From: Taudactylus pleione | Lineage: Eukaryota > Chordata > Amphibia > Anura > Myobatrachidae | Assembly (NCBI GenBank): GCA_031769625.1 | Contig: JAUIMM010000519.1 | Span: 5,017,501 to 5,081,500 of the forward strand | Reading direction: 5' to 3' | DNA length: 64,000 nt | In this document: positions 10,648-21,770 of the stretch, piece by piece | Numbering within the stretch: position 1 is the stretch's first letter | Layout: each line of letters opens with the position of its first letter | The notes under the pieces: generated by a model | What the model was told of the DNA's origin: nothing | The model's database searches: none | What the model saw: only the letters and a program-made list of their open reading frames with translations | Position numbers and translations under genes: made by a program

Positions 10648-11202
10648 AGGATGTAGTCAGCATCCCGTCGTCCGGGATGCCGACGGACGAAACGCTGGTG
10701 ACGAAATCCGTCAGCGTCGAGTTCCCGGCACCAGAATCCCAACCGCCGGCACCCTGAAGGTAAGTATCGGGTGTTAGCGGGAGGTTAGGGTTAGGTAGTG
10801 GAGTTAGGCATTAGGAGGAGGGTTAGGGTTAGGCACCAGGGAGGGAGTGTTAGGGTGCAGGGAGGTGGAGGTTAGATGTAGGCACCAGGGAGGGAGTGTT
10901 AGGGTGCAGGGAGGTGGAGGTTAGGTGTAGGCACCAAGGAGGGAGTGTTAGGGTGCAGGGAGGTGGAGGTTAGGTTTAGGTACCAAGGATGGAGTGTTAG
11001 GTTTAGGGTGCGGTGAGTGGGAAGTTAGGCTTAAGCACTAGGGGGGGAGATTAGGTTTAGGCACCGGGGAGGGAGGGTTAGGGTAGGTGTTAGGGTTAGA
11101 CTTACCTGGTTTTCTTATGGGTGTCGGGATTCTGACTGTCTGGATGCCACTGTCGTATTCTGACCAGCGGCATCTCGACTGCCGGGATCTCATACCCAAC
11201 CG
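10648..11202 (+). mobile_element. Miniature element with telomere-like core, 8-bp TSD
   Basis: Flanked by GTCTCACC (10640-10647 and 11203-11210). Termini AGGATGTAGTCAGCATCCCG and, inverted, CGGTTGGGTATGAGATCCCG. The centre (10765-11100) repeats GGGTTAGGCACCAGGGAGGG-like units about 33 bp long, including GTGTTAGGGTGCAGGGAGG. Same family as 5746, 21771 and 28592. Confidence 0.88.
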
Positions 11203-11210
11203 GTCTCACC

Positions 11211-11809
11211 CTGTGACTGCGAGCCCGTACACAAGGTGTATCAATTTCCACATCCATTCTGCAGAACCATAGACTCACTCAGGACTGCAACAATCAAATG
11301 ATCCGCACCCGATGCTGCAGCTTAATGTGTTTTGTGTCTGAATACATCTCCCAGTGGCTGCGACATTTTCATATTTTTGCATAGCAGCTGCGCACACAGA
11401 CGTGGCAGAATTAGCACACAACTCTTAGCCCTTAGTACTGTCAGTTTACTATATGCTGCCCAGAAAAAGTGCACAGATCTTTAAATAATGTGTTTACAAT
11501 TTAACACTCAGCATTGGACTGAAGGAATCCAGTTTAAATAAAAGAAAAAACATAACTATAAATATATTGTGCACACCAAGCAAGCAGTCTCAAAGACGTG
11601 ACAAAGAAGAGCCCTCACACATGAAGTGCTTGTGACAACCCTCCAGTGCTCTGAGGGGAGCAGAAGTTCCGTGATCACAGGCATAAATAATCATTCTGTG
11701 TGTGTGTCCTAAAATCTTATATAGCAAAGAAAACATGTAAAAACACATAACAATATAAGATAAATGATGAAATAATGTGTGTATTTAATAGATGATGCAT
11801 ATTATGTAT
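11211..11809. other. No gene seen
   Basis: The beginning (to about 11340) may continue an element that starts near 10439 and was split by the insertion at 10648. The remainder is AT-rich unique DNA. Confidence 0.35.
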
Positions 11810-11812
11810 ATT

Positions 11813-12280
11813 GGCCCTCATTCAGACCCACTCGCGAGCTGCTGTCCGCTCGCAAGTGGGTCGATGGTCTGCACTGCGCATGTGCACGACGGAGGGAGCT
11901 CCGTCGTGCGCATGCACGAGACGCGACGAGCGAAGGACTTTTCTTCACTCATAGTGTCTCATCAAAGGGGGCGTGCTGTTGATGTTGACTAACAGCACGC
12001 TCCCAAGGGAACGCCTACCGTCTGAAGCCGGCCCCACTGACATCACTAGTGATGTCAGTGGGAGTGATTTTGGCTCTGATAGAGCCAAAATCACTCCTGG
12101 CCTTGCGGTTGAGAAACTCAACCGCAAGACCATCGCGACCATCATCCTGCACGCTCGTATATGCTGTGGGTGGTGACCCACAGCTATACGAGTGTCCAGG
12201 AGGACGCCCCATATTAATGGAGGTGTGCCCTGATTCAGAGCGAGCGCTCTGGTCAGAGCGTCCGGCTCTGAATCAGGGCC
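11813..12280 (+). mobile_element. Hairpin-rich miniature element, TSD ATT
   Basis: Starts GGCCCTCATTCAGACCC and ends CTGAATCAGGGCC, with ATT at 11810-11812 and 12281-12283. It has the full palindrome TGACATCACTAGTGATGTCA and the hairpin GATTTTGGCTCT ... AGAGCCAAAATC. It is shorter (468 bp) than the 549-bp copies because part between the CTGTTGATG hairpin and the CGTTCCC hairpin is missing. Confidence 0.9.
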
Positions 12281-12283
12281 ATT

Positions 12284-12820
12284 ATGTTATGTATGAAAAA
12301 TTATTTCAGTTGCTCCTCCAAGACTACTTATTGTCATCCATGCTCAGAAAACTATAAAACAACAACATACTGTAGTGTACACTGTTAAAATAATTATTAC
12401 TGTGAGGTTGCGAAACTTTCCTCATCTTTCAACAACAACAGAACATACAGTATTTGTGATCCGCCTGAAACAGAATTAAAATATGATCTTTAACGATAAA
12501 AAAGAATAACAAAATGGGCAATCCCGTTTTATGTAACAAAGTTACGATGTTGAAGTGCTGAAATTGAACTGGCTTTACTATGCAGTATATGAAAGAAATG
12601 TATGCAATTTCCAAAAAGCCACTTTTTACGCATTTTATGAGTCTTCTGGTCAGTTCTTCAGGACAAGACTTTTCCTAAAGAAGTGGGAAAGAAAACCTTT
12701 TCACGAACAATTGAGCAGAAGCCTCATGAAATGCATAGAAAGCGGCTGTTTGAGCATGACATGAAATTCTCTCATACACTGCCTGCTAAAGATGTTCAAA
12801 TGTGTGTTCTTTACCACACA
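12284..12820. other. No gene seen
   Basis: AT-rich DNA without repeats or frames I can support. Confidence 0.5.
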
Positions 12821-13018
12821 GGGGTCTATTTACTAAGCAATGTTAGGAGACAGAGTGAAAAGTGATAAGAAAGTGATAAGGTGCCAGCCAATCAGCTCCC
12901 AACTGTCATCTCACAGGCTGTGTTTGAGAAATGACAGTTGGGAGCTAATTGGCTGGCACCTTATCACTTTCTTATCACTTTTACTCTGTCTCCTAACACT
13001 GCTTAGTAAATAGACCCC
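12821..13018. mobile_element. 198-bp foldback element
   Basis: GGGGTCTATTTACTAAGC at the left pairs with the inverted copy at the right, and the two arms are complementary almost to the centre. The arms contain AGTGATAAGAAAGTGATAAG and GCCAATCAGCTCCCAACTGT. The flanks ACA/AAA may be a decayed 3-bp duplication. Same family as 23422-23617. Confidence 0.92.
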
Positions 13019-13413
13019 AAATTTTTGTTACATACAGTAAGAAATAATTGAGCCATTGTTTTAATGTTCATTTATAGAATAAAGATCACCAGGTGGAATA
13101 GAAAATATGATCTGTAGTCATGCAACTACAGTTTTTGTTGTTGAAAGGTGAGTGGAGTTTCACAACCCCACATTAATAACATGGGATGCGACCACAGGAA
13201 GGTGGGCTTTCCCTTCCCATGCTCCTCAGCAGGCTATTTCGGCAGACTCATGGGAAGTCATTTCTTGAAGGGACAGTGGTATCGGCAGTCAGTGTGACTG
13301 CTGATATCACGTGTCCTTTGTGTGCCCCAGAATGCTTTGCGATCAGCATTCTGAAGTGACGGCATACAAAAGTGCTTTGAGGTGAGTAGGAGTTCCATGA
13401 TCTGTGCATACAG

Positions 13414-13883
13414 AGTCTGATTCAGCAAATGCAATCGCAACAGCGATTGCCTACTGATTGCAGTTGCTAAAATAGGCTGACTGTCATAAAGACACACGCT
13501 GCTGCCTTCTCATATCTGTCCAATGTCACTCTTCTACGTAAACATTGGTACTGTCGACGCACATCGGGCAGTCATGCAGCATTTACAATAAGCCTGACCA
13601 GCAAGTCTCCTCACACGCAGAGCGCTCTCATGTTACGTATGTAATCGCAGTAGCAAATTTATCCATATACATGATTGTTCAAATGTACAGACACACCTGC
13701 GTTATTCTGACCATTCCCCCGTCTGCAGCCTGTCACCCACTTTGCTATGGCTTCCTGTGTTCGCCTGTAATCGCAATGCGATCGCTACGCGCACTCAGTG
13801 CAGCTTTTACACATGTGCATTGGAAAACAATCGCGTGATCTGCGTCTGTAATCGCCATTGCATCCGCTGCTGATTCAGACCCT
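13414..13883. mobile_element. GTCTGATTCAGC-type miniature element
   Basis: Left AGTCTGATTCAGC with GCAATCGC words; right GCGTCTGTAATCGCCATTGC then GCTGATTCAGACCC. Paired GCAATCGC/GCGATTGC words run through it. Exact ends and duplication are not certain. Confidence 0.6.
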
Positions 13884-14649
13884 CGAAACAGATTAATGTG
13901 TAATATTTAAAAAAAAACAATTTTAAAAACCCTTTTGGAAATTTGTCAGTTAAGTAGTCATACAGCTGAGGTTATGTATTTACACAGAGATATATATATA
14001 TATGGTTGCTGATGGGATGAAAATTTGTGTTAGTTCTGGCTGGGTTACAGGTAAGTCATTGCTGAGAGTGGGAAATATGTGAATTTAAAGGTTGCACATT
14101 TCCCCTTAATGCTTCCATGTGCTGGCACTGACTGTAGATGTTCACTTCTTCCTTAGGATTAAAATATTCTCTGTGTGAACTGTAAACCTCTGTTCACAAC
14201 AATGGGATAGATACATTATTAATGACAGAAGAGATCAATAATAGATTACAGATTTCGTTTTTAGAGTTAGATTTATTTCGAGTGTGAAAGTATAGAGCTT
14301 GTTACGTGATCTGGTCATTCATGCATGCCTGGCTTTACTAGACTATCTAAAAACAGACTTTTGCTGAATTGATGTCGCAGTACATTGAGATTCATGATAA
14401 AATATGTCCGCATTAATAGTCAGTGGGAGGATAAAGACTTGATGTTGTCCTGTCAGCAGTCTCATTCCTGTGCCATAAATGAATAGGAAAGGTGCCGCTG
14501 GTAGCCCATAATGTAATGCTCAACATAATATATCTAGTAGTGCCCAACATGTAATGCCCAGCAGTCCCGGGCTTCTAGTGGTGCAGAGAACTATAAATAT
14601 AGTCTGGTCGGGGGCAGGTTTGCCCCCCTCCCCGCAGCTGCCACTGCAT
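13884..14649. other. No gene seen
   Basis: AT-rich DNA with a short TA run near 13990-14000. Confidence 0.5.
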
Positions 14650-14823
14650 GCGTATGGGTGATCGGTTGATCGCCCGTACACACTTGCCGATGTCTGCAGA
14701 TATATCTGTCCATCGGCTGTGCAGCACAGCCGACACATCGCTGGTACACACTGACCGACGGGCACCAGATATATTGGCCGATCAATTCATCGGCCAATAT
14801 ATTTGTCAGTGTGGACCCAGCTT
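14650..14823 (-). mobile_element. Miniature element fragment (CCGATxGGTGTACAC type)
   Basis: Contains several GCCGAT/ATCGGC words and palindromes, such as GGCCGATCAATTCATCGGCC, and ends GTGTGGACCCAGCTTAAG. This resembles the outer ends of the elements at 15326 and 19087. The other terminus is not clear. Confidence 0.5.
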
Positions 14824-15325
14824 AAGACACCATTGGACAATATGCAAGACACTGGCTTACCCACCAGACACGATACATAGGAAATAGGACTGGTGAATTT
14901 ACTGTATGTGCTGATAATGATGATGGCTATGAACCAAAAGTCTTGCTTCATACAACTCTGCACACAGGGGAAAAATGCATTTAGTTCCATGCCAGCAATG
15001 GGAGTACAATTACGGCCAGCTCTGCATCAGCTTATAATATGGTGGCATAGGCTAAGTATTGAACATTTTTTAAACCTGAGCCACAGTACAGCATGCATTA
15101 CTGTATGTCTAGGCTGAGGCTCATCTGCACACGACTTTAAAAATTTAAAATTAGGTGAATTCCTTCCAAACATTTAAAAATATATGTTTATGCTATTCTC
15201 TTTTTTTACTTTGCACAGTCTAGTGGAGAAAGCTTTATAATATATGTATGATCTTCTAGGGAAGTGTGTAACACACAGGTAGTGGATTAATATACTGGGT
15301 GTGTTGCCCTCAGAAATGAATTCTC

Positions 15326-15626
15326 AAGCTGCATACACACACAACGATTTTTTGAACGATTATCGTTAAATGATATCGTTTGAAAAAATCGTTCACTTTC
15401 TGAGACAAATGATGAACGATTATCGTTCATGCGCGTTCACGTTTGTAGTTCAGCCAGACTTGTCAACTCAACGATTTTCATTAAGGGAATATGCATAAAT
15501 CGTTTGTAGTTTAAAAAAATCGTTCATTACACTTTAAAAAATCTGACAGATAATCTGACAGAAAATCGTTCATAAAATTGTTCATAAAATCGTTGGTAAC
15601 AAAATCGTTGTGTGTGTATGCAGCTT
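15326..15626. mobile_element. 301-bp miniature element with perfect 26-bp TIR
   Basis: The first 26 bases (AAGCTGCATACACACACAAC then GATTTT) are the exact reverse complement of the last 26. The interior repeats the words AACGAT, ATCGTT and AAATCGTT more than ten times in both orientations, a pattern typical of subterminal transposase-binding sites. I found no clean target duplication. Confidence 0.85.
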
Positions 15627-15659
15627 AAAAGATATAAAAATGTATTGATTAAGTGGGAG

Positions 15660-16200
15660 GGAGAATAATAGATCTTTTTGAAATTCCTGGAACATCTTAA
15701 CGCCAATAATTTGAACATAAAATCTACTCATAATTTTCAGTCATGAAAAATAGAATTTCTTGACCTGTATTAGACACTAGTATGAAGGTAGAAACATACA
15801 CTCATATAAAAACAGTAGATAGTAATAGTTATGTCCAGTATGAGAGCTGCCATCTCAGACAATAGGTGCAGAATATTCCATATCCCCAATTTATTAGTCA
15901 GGAGAAAACTATACAAGTATGAAAGATATGAACGAGCGTGCACTTCTACATAAAGCCCAGAGATAGCAGAAGACTCTCCAAGTATGGTAATTCAAAGTTC
16001 TGGAATATAAAGGGACTTATAAATTGCCAACCATATTTGTGATGTATTTATTAGAGAGCAGATGTGGTAATATATACAGTATGTGGGTAAACGCCAACTA
16101 AAAATTAGAATTCTTGAACATAAGAGGAATATTCTTAATAAGCTTAAAAATCCTAGTGTCCCTAGACATTTTTTGCAATTTCAGAGGTCTAGTTTAGATG
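15660..16200 (+). pseudogene. Penelope-like retroelement remnant (RT end and GIY-YIG part)
   Basis: Translating + strand pieces gives FLEHLNANNLNIKSTHNFQS, then KIEFLDLY, later QYESCHLRQ-like residues in shifted frames. Near 16081-16175 comes YVGKRQLKIRILEHKRNI followed by SVPRHF. This order matches the end of the reverse transcriptase and the GIY-YIG nuclease part of Penelope-like elements. Several stops and frameshifts make it non-functional. The family assignment is from motif recognition; element ends are not seen. Confidence 0.55.
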
Positions 16201-16620
16201 GTTTCTCCTTTACAGCAACTTAAAGGAAATGTTGTTGCAACTGTTGCAGAATGTCTCATAGCAGTTATTGAGATATTAACTACATGCAGAAGAGAATTGT
16301 TGCCACTGTGTGAAATAGTTAAGACTGCTATGGTCGGTATAATGAGAGTATATATGTGGTTGTTTTTATTTTATTCATCTTAAATGATATTAGCTTAATT
16401 TTTTGTATTACTATGTGTGATTGATTAGTAGCTATGTATATTAAATGTTGTGATTTTTATGTAACGGTCATCCATAAACATTGATAAATATGGGGATAAA
16501 CTAAATAATTTTTTTCACACATACAGTATATTTATAGCCACACATTTATAGCCTTGTGACTTTTGGCATGCTGTTATATGATGCATGTCTCATATTGGTT
16601 TGTACCACTATATAGATCTT
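16201..16620. other. No gene seen
   Basis: AT-rich DNA; a 61-codon frame starting at 16198 has no recognisable domain. Confidence 0.45.
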
Positions 16621-16912
16621 ATGGTGTGTACACATGGGACGATCGACAACGATAACGATTTGGTAGTTCGATCTCCCGGGTGTGCTCGATGATCGATGTC
16701 GATCATCCAGCACACCACCAATGCACCAACGACTATAGCGATCCGCGATCAACGATTGCGGGTCCCTATAGTAACCTGGTCGATATCGACCAGGTTGGCC
16801 TGCATGCACGGGCGATGGTCGAAATCACCGAAAAATGCATGATATGAACGATATGATCGATATCATTATAGTTCATATCGTCCATCTTAATCGTACCGTG
16901 TGTACACACCAT
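16621..16912. mobile_element. 292-bp miniature element, ATGGTGTGTACAC termini
   Basis: ATGGTGTGTACACATGGGAC at the left pairs with inverted ATGGTGTGTACACACGGTAC at the right. Inside are many CGATCG, AACGAT and TCGATATCGA palindromes, as in the element at 15326. No clear target duplication. Confidence 0.8.
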
Positions 16913-17164
16913 TCGATGTGTCAGTGATATGGATGATTTAAAGTATTAGGTGATTCACATGTGTTGCTCATTGCTGAAGGTTTAGTTTAAATAGATGTCT
17001 GGGTCACAGTTGCATCACATCCCTGATGAAATCCAGTCCGAGAACGGAATGATGAAATGCATTGGGCGTGGCCAGCTGATGATAGATGCTGTGACATCAA
17101 GGAGTGATTCTGGCAGCTTTGAATGTGGACACAGGACGCTGGTTCTACTGGTAGCTCTATATCT

Positions 17165-17168
<4 letters not shown>

Positions 17169-17195
<27 letters not shown>
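17169..17195. repeat. (TA)n microsatellite
   Basis: About 13 AT units. Confidence 0.9.
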
Positions 17196-17235
17196 AGGAA
17201 TACCCAGGTGCCTTCCCAAAGTGATAGCACATAGA

Positions 17236-17425
17236 AAACTTGGATGATGGCAGCACTCAAGGGACTTTACTGATAAATAAACATATGCTGTCACAGCGAT
17301 AATGTTCGACGTTTCAGTTTATTAAACCTTGAAAAAGCTTCAATAAACTGAAACTTCGGACGCTATTGCTGTGACAGCGTATGTTTATCAGTTAAGTCCC
17401 TTGAGTCCCGCCATCATCCAAGTTT
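17236..17425. mobile_element. Foldback repeat of about 190 bp
   Basis: AACTTGGATGATGGCAGCAC ... TTTCAGTTTATT (left arm, to about 17325) is inverted after a ten-base spacer as AATAAACTGAAAC ... CCATCATCCAAGTT. The arms match with few differences. It directly precedes the Tc1 element. Confidence 0.8.
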
Positions 17426-17433
17426 TGTGTATA

Positions 17434-18718
17434 CAGTGCCAGTCAAAAGTTTGGACACACCTCATTCAATGGTTTTTGTTTATTTAAATAATTTTCAACA
17501 TAATAGATTAATACTGAAGATATCAAAACTCATATGGAATTATGTTGTAAACAAAAAAGTGTTAAACAAATCAAAATATGTTTTATATTTTAGATTCCTC
17601 AAAGTAGCCCCCTTTTGCTTGGATGACAGCTTTGCACACTCTTGGCATTCTCTCAATCAGCTTCATGAGGTAGTCTCCTGGAATGGTTTTCCAACAGTCT
17701 TCAAGGAGTTCCCAGAGTTGCTGAGCACTTGTTGGCTGCTTTTCCTTCACTCTGTGGTCCAACTCATCCCAAACCAGCTCAATTGGGTTTAGGTTGGGTG
17801 ATTGTGGAGGCCAGGTCATCTGACACAGCACTCCATCACTTTCCTTCTTGGTCAAGTGGAGGTGTGTTTGGGGTCATTGTCTTGTTGAAAAACAAATGGT
17901 GGTCCCATTAAGCGCAAACCAGATGGGATGGCATGGCGCTGCAGAATACTGTGGTAGTGATGCTGGTTAAGTGTGCCTTGAATTTTGAATAAATCACCAA
18001 CAGTGTCACCAGCAAAGCACTCCCACACCATCACACCTCCTCCGCCATGCTTCACAGTGGGAACCACACATGCAGAAACCATCCGCTCACCTTCTCTGCG
18101 TCTCACAAAGACACAGCGGTTGGAACCAAAAATCTCAAATTTGGACTCATCAGACCAAAGTACAGATTTCCACTGGTCTAATGTCCATTCCTTGTGTCTC
18201 TTGGCCCAAACAATTCTCTTCTTCTTGTTGTTCATCTTCAGTAGTGGCTTCTTCGCAGCAATACGACCATGAAGGCCTGATTCTCGCAGTCTCCTCTGAA
18301 CAGTTGATGTTGAGATTTGTCTGCTACTTGAACTCTGTGAAGACTTTATGTGGTCTCTAATCTGAGGTGCTGTTAAGTAGCAGTTTCTGAGGCTGGTAAC
18401 TCTAATGAACTTATCCTCTGCAGCAGAGGTAACTCTTGGTCCTCCTTTCCTGAGGCGGCCCTCATGAGAGCCAGTTTCATCATAACGTTTGATGGTTTTT
18501 GCAACTGCACTTGAGGATACATTCAAAGTTCTTGAAATTTTCCGTATCGACTGACCTTCATATCTTAAAGTAATGATGGACTGTTGTTTCTCTTTACTGA
18601 GTTCCATAAGTGTTCTTTCATAGTTTTGATGTCTTCAGTATTAATCTATGTTGAAAATAATTTAAATAAACAAAAACCATTGAATGAGAAGGTGTGTCCA
18701 AACTTTTGACTGATACTA
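17434..18718 (-). mobile_element. Tc1-type transposon, 1285 bp
   Basis: The inverted termini share GTCAAAAGTTTGGACACACC and continue as a match for about 100 bp, up to the transposase start. The left end is CAGTGCCAGTC; the right end is decayed to GACTGATACTA. TA flanks both sides (17432-17433 and 18719-18720), as expected for Tc1/mariner insertion. The single gene inside reads on the minus strand. Confidence 0.96.
17583..18607 (-). pseudogene. Tc1 transposase, interrupted by one frameshift
   Basis: From ATG at 18607 the frame gives 251 residues: an N-terminal paired-like helix-turn-helix region (about residues 10-110, with RKISRTLNVSSSAVAKTIKR), then the catalytic domain with WSDESKF (D153) and QQDNDPKHTS (D245). 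It stops near 17852. The remainder, including SPNLNPIELVWDELD with the third catalytic acid, is open in another frame at 17583-17855. The total of about 340 residues is normal for Tc1, so a single small indel near 17850-17860 separates the two halves. The protein would catalyse cut-and-paste transposition at TA sites. As it stands it lacks the catalytic Glu and is probably inactive. Confidence 0.95.
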
Positions 18719-18730
18719 TATATATATACA

Positions 18731-18765
<35 letters not shown>
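18719..18765. repeat. (TA)n microsatellite next to the Tc1 end
   Basis: TATATATA, CAATACA, then about 17 TA units. Confidence 0.9.
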
Positions 18766-18773
<8 letters not shown>

Positions 18774-19202
18774 AATAATTGTTTAACTGTTTTAAGTTAA
18801 TATCTCATTAGTAGATAAGGTGTAGTTTTCTTCAAGAGTCTAGTTAGTAAATCCGTACACATATACAATTGCAAGGGAATCAGGTTGATACCAGACTTGC
18901 GGTGGTGCACATATAGTCATCTTTATGCTGCGGCTGGTCATTGGATTCTGTTTGCGTAAACAGCCACCTCCTAGTCTGTAGGTATGTATTAGGCCTGATT
19001 CCTGCTGATTGGCATCCCATGAGTACTGTATGTCACTCTTCCCTGCTCTTTGTCTTTACTTCTGCTGCCATCTCGTCCTACTTCTTAAGCTGGGTGCACA
19101 CCATGTGATGGTGTGACCCAGCAAAGGTGTGATGCAATGTAATGACACATTGCACACGCCATATACATTACATGCTCAGAAGGATGCATGCAAGTGTCGT
19201 AT
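18766..19202. other. No gene seen
   Basis: Mostly unique. At 19087-19200, AAGCTGGGTGCACACC and several TGTGATG words resemble one end of the 15326-type elements; the partner end is missing. Confidence 0.4.
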
Positions 19203-19745
19203 AAGAGATAGACAGTAATTAGTTAGACAATGTCTAGATAGACACCAGATGTTAGACAGTCAATAGTTAGACAGGGAAAAACGTTTGACACAGACAAAAG
19301 TCAGACACACTAACGTTAGACATGTAAAAAGTTCGACAGGTACAAAAGGTCGTCAGGGTCAAAAGTTCGATATGAAAATGATCGACACAAAAATGGTCGA
19401 CAATTTTTGTTTTTGTTTTTTAGCCCTAATCTTCACCCTAACCCTAACCCTCCCTTTGGTGCCTAACCCTAACCGTCTGGGTAAGTGCCTAACCCTAACC
19501 CTCCAGTAAGTGCCTAAACCTAATCCTAATCATAAAAAAAATGTGTCAACCATTTTTGTGTCGATTTTTTTTACAGTCGAACTTTTGATCCTGTCGACCT
19601 TTTGTACCTGTCAAACTTTTTACATGTCTAACTTTAGTGTGTCTGACTTTTTTCTGTGTCGAACTTTTATCCTTGTCTAATTATTGACTGTCTAACATCT
19701 GGTGTCTATCTAGACATTGTCTATCTAATTACTGTCTAGTAAATA
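19203..19745. mobile_element. Long foldback with GTCGAC-rich arms and telomere-like centre
   Basis: The left arm (19203-19405) is inverted as the right arm (19545-19745). For example, AGACAGTAATTAG ... CACCAGATGTTAGACAGTCAA has an almost exact reverse complement. The arms consist of short units ending in GACA with ATGG, AAAAGT or TAG in between. The centre (19425-19530) is CCTAACCCTAACCCTCC-type minisatellite. No coding sequence. The exact target duplication is unclear. Confidence 0.85.
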
Positions 19746-20818
19746 GGACTCCATTATGTATCTGCTGGATTCCAGGGCCCAGAGTGCAGCACTTGCATCA
19801 CATCTCACCCCTCATATAGTTATGCCCCTGTTGTCTATATATATGGACATATAGTTTGGTATATTCTAGGCATATACGCTCATCCTGTGATGTGATGCTG
19901 CCTTTCTAATCTGCATAATAATTACAGTTCTTGTCATTTGTAATTCAAAATTAAATAAGCTGCTTAAGCACCAGCCCCCGCAGGCTGCCATGGGCATTTG
20001 TGCACCCATGAGTATTGAATACACTAATTTGCTTTGCGGTTATGTAGCACTGGCTATGTTCCGGTGTAGTGAGCATGTCCAGCCTGTTAATGAAATGCTC
20101 TTAGCCGGAAAGTCTGCAATCATTAATTTCCACTCTCCCCGGAGTTTATGGTAAAGGTTTAGGCGTGACCACAAGGTGTGAAGAATAAAATATCTCCAGC
20201 AGTAGAGCGGCATGATGGGACTTCCCTAGAGACATCAGGAGGTAAATCATTAAATAGAAGATCAATGAAATACTTCTTTATTTTTATGTTTAAAAAATAT
20301 GTTTACTTGAAAGATAGATTTATAGCTGTCTTAACTACATAGCCTGTACACTTAAAACAAAGTTTACATACTTCTATATAAATTTGAGGTTTATAACAAG
20401 CATTCTAAGTACTTTGATGCTTATGTATATATTGTGTATATGGGTTATAGCAGATTAGTAAATCAAGAACATCAAAGCCATAAACCATAAAACTAATTTC
20501 AAATACTTTGGTTATAGTAAACAATATGTTCTGTTTTGCTGTAATGCTAATCAAATCAGTTGCAAAACAATTGTTCATAACATCCGGTCCACTTTGGGGT
20601 CAATTTGTTAAGATCCATTTGGAATAGAAGATTTTCTATTGATGAAATAAAAATTCTGCTTTCTGACAGTTTGTCAAGTGATAGTGTCAACATCTTGCCA
20701 GGGCAGTGGTTTGTCCTATCATCACCAGGAGGGTTTTTATTTTTAAATAAATAGACAAAAGCCTTAATAACTGTGAAAGCATTAGTTTAGAGCTTTATGT
20801 CTTTGATAAATAGACTGC
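19746..20818. other. No gene seen
   Basis: AT-rich sequence without supported features. Confidence 0.5.
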
Positions 20819-20821
20819 TTA

Positions 20822-20977
20822 GGGGGAGTTGTGACAATCCTTTTCAAAAGGACAAGTGAAGAAGTTGTCTATAGTAACTAATCAGATTCTACCTATCATT
20901 TTATAGACTGTACTAGATAAATGATAGCCAGAAGCTGATTGGTTGCTATGGACAGAAGGTCTGGCATTCTCTCCCCC
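20822..20977. mobile_element. 156-bp foldback-type element, TSD TTA
   Basis: GGGGGAG at the left and CTCCCCC at the right, flanked by TTA (20819-20821 and 20978-20980). The inside has CTATAGTAACTAATCAGATT ... AGCTGATTGGTTGCTATGG as paired, diverged arms. Confidence 0.75.
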
Positions 20978-21000
20978 TTAATATCTTAATTGCATACTTG

Positions 21001-21340
21001 CCTACTTTTGAAAAATAATTTCAGGGAGATTGTGAAAGCAGCACCTATGGACGTGTACTGCTACATCTGAGGGGCGTGCCATAAAATGATTTACATCCAA
21101 ATGTAAATGAGCCAAAAAGCAGTTAGTAAGATAGTAAGATCTACTTGTTGTTGAGAACACGCTGATACTTAGCAGAAAATGCATGAGGCCATAGGAAATA
21201 TTGTTCCTTATAACCATTGTAGGGAAATGATACTAATGATCCAATTGGAATGTATATAGCTCTGGGTTTTTTGTTATATAACAGCTTTATAATGAGGGTA
21301 AGGTTAAGGTGGTAATTAATAACATCCCAGAAGCATTTGG
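21001..21340 (+). repeat. Dispersed repeat shared with 37540-37790
   Basis: AAAATGCATGAGGCCATAGG and the following 150 bp, ending GGTAAGGT, recur at 37569 in the same orientation with moderate divergence. Both copies contain CAGGGAGATTG blocks near one side. No coding frame or termini recognised. Confidence 0.6.
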
Positions 21341-21770
21341 AAAGGGTAATGGTAATATAATCACTGTGTGTGATCCTAAAATTAGTCAAGTACCATTTTC
21401 ATAGTGTAAATGCAAATAATATACATCAGAACAAGGGAATATATACTCTTTTAAACAAATAGTCACATGTATATGCCTAGAATGGTCTGATAAAGAGTGG
21501 TGTGTCCTGTAATAGAAACGTTTGCAGATGACATGAGGTCACATGGTCATATAAAAGACTTTAACCACAATCAAAAAACAAAATAAATAGATTACTCTCC
21601 AACAAGTTGCAAAAGCAGGACCTTCAATGACCAAGACAGCTCAACCTGCCAATGTTTCACACACAACTTCATCTATGGTAATGTTACCATGAAACTCCAA
21701 GGGAAAACGTTACTAGCAAAGGGTAAAGTGGGCGATAGTGTATATTCCAGGACTCTGATATCTGTGCATT

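Noticed and set aside
10765..11100. True telomere or chromosome end
   Set aside because: Units are degenerate and longer than TTAGGG, and lie inside an element with its own ends and an 8-bp duplication.
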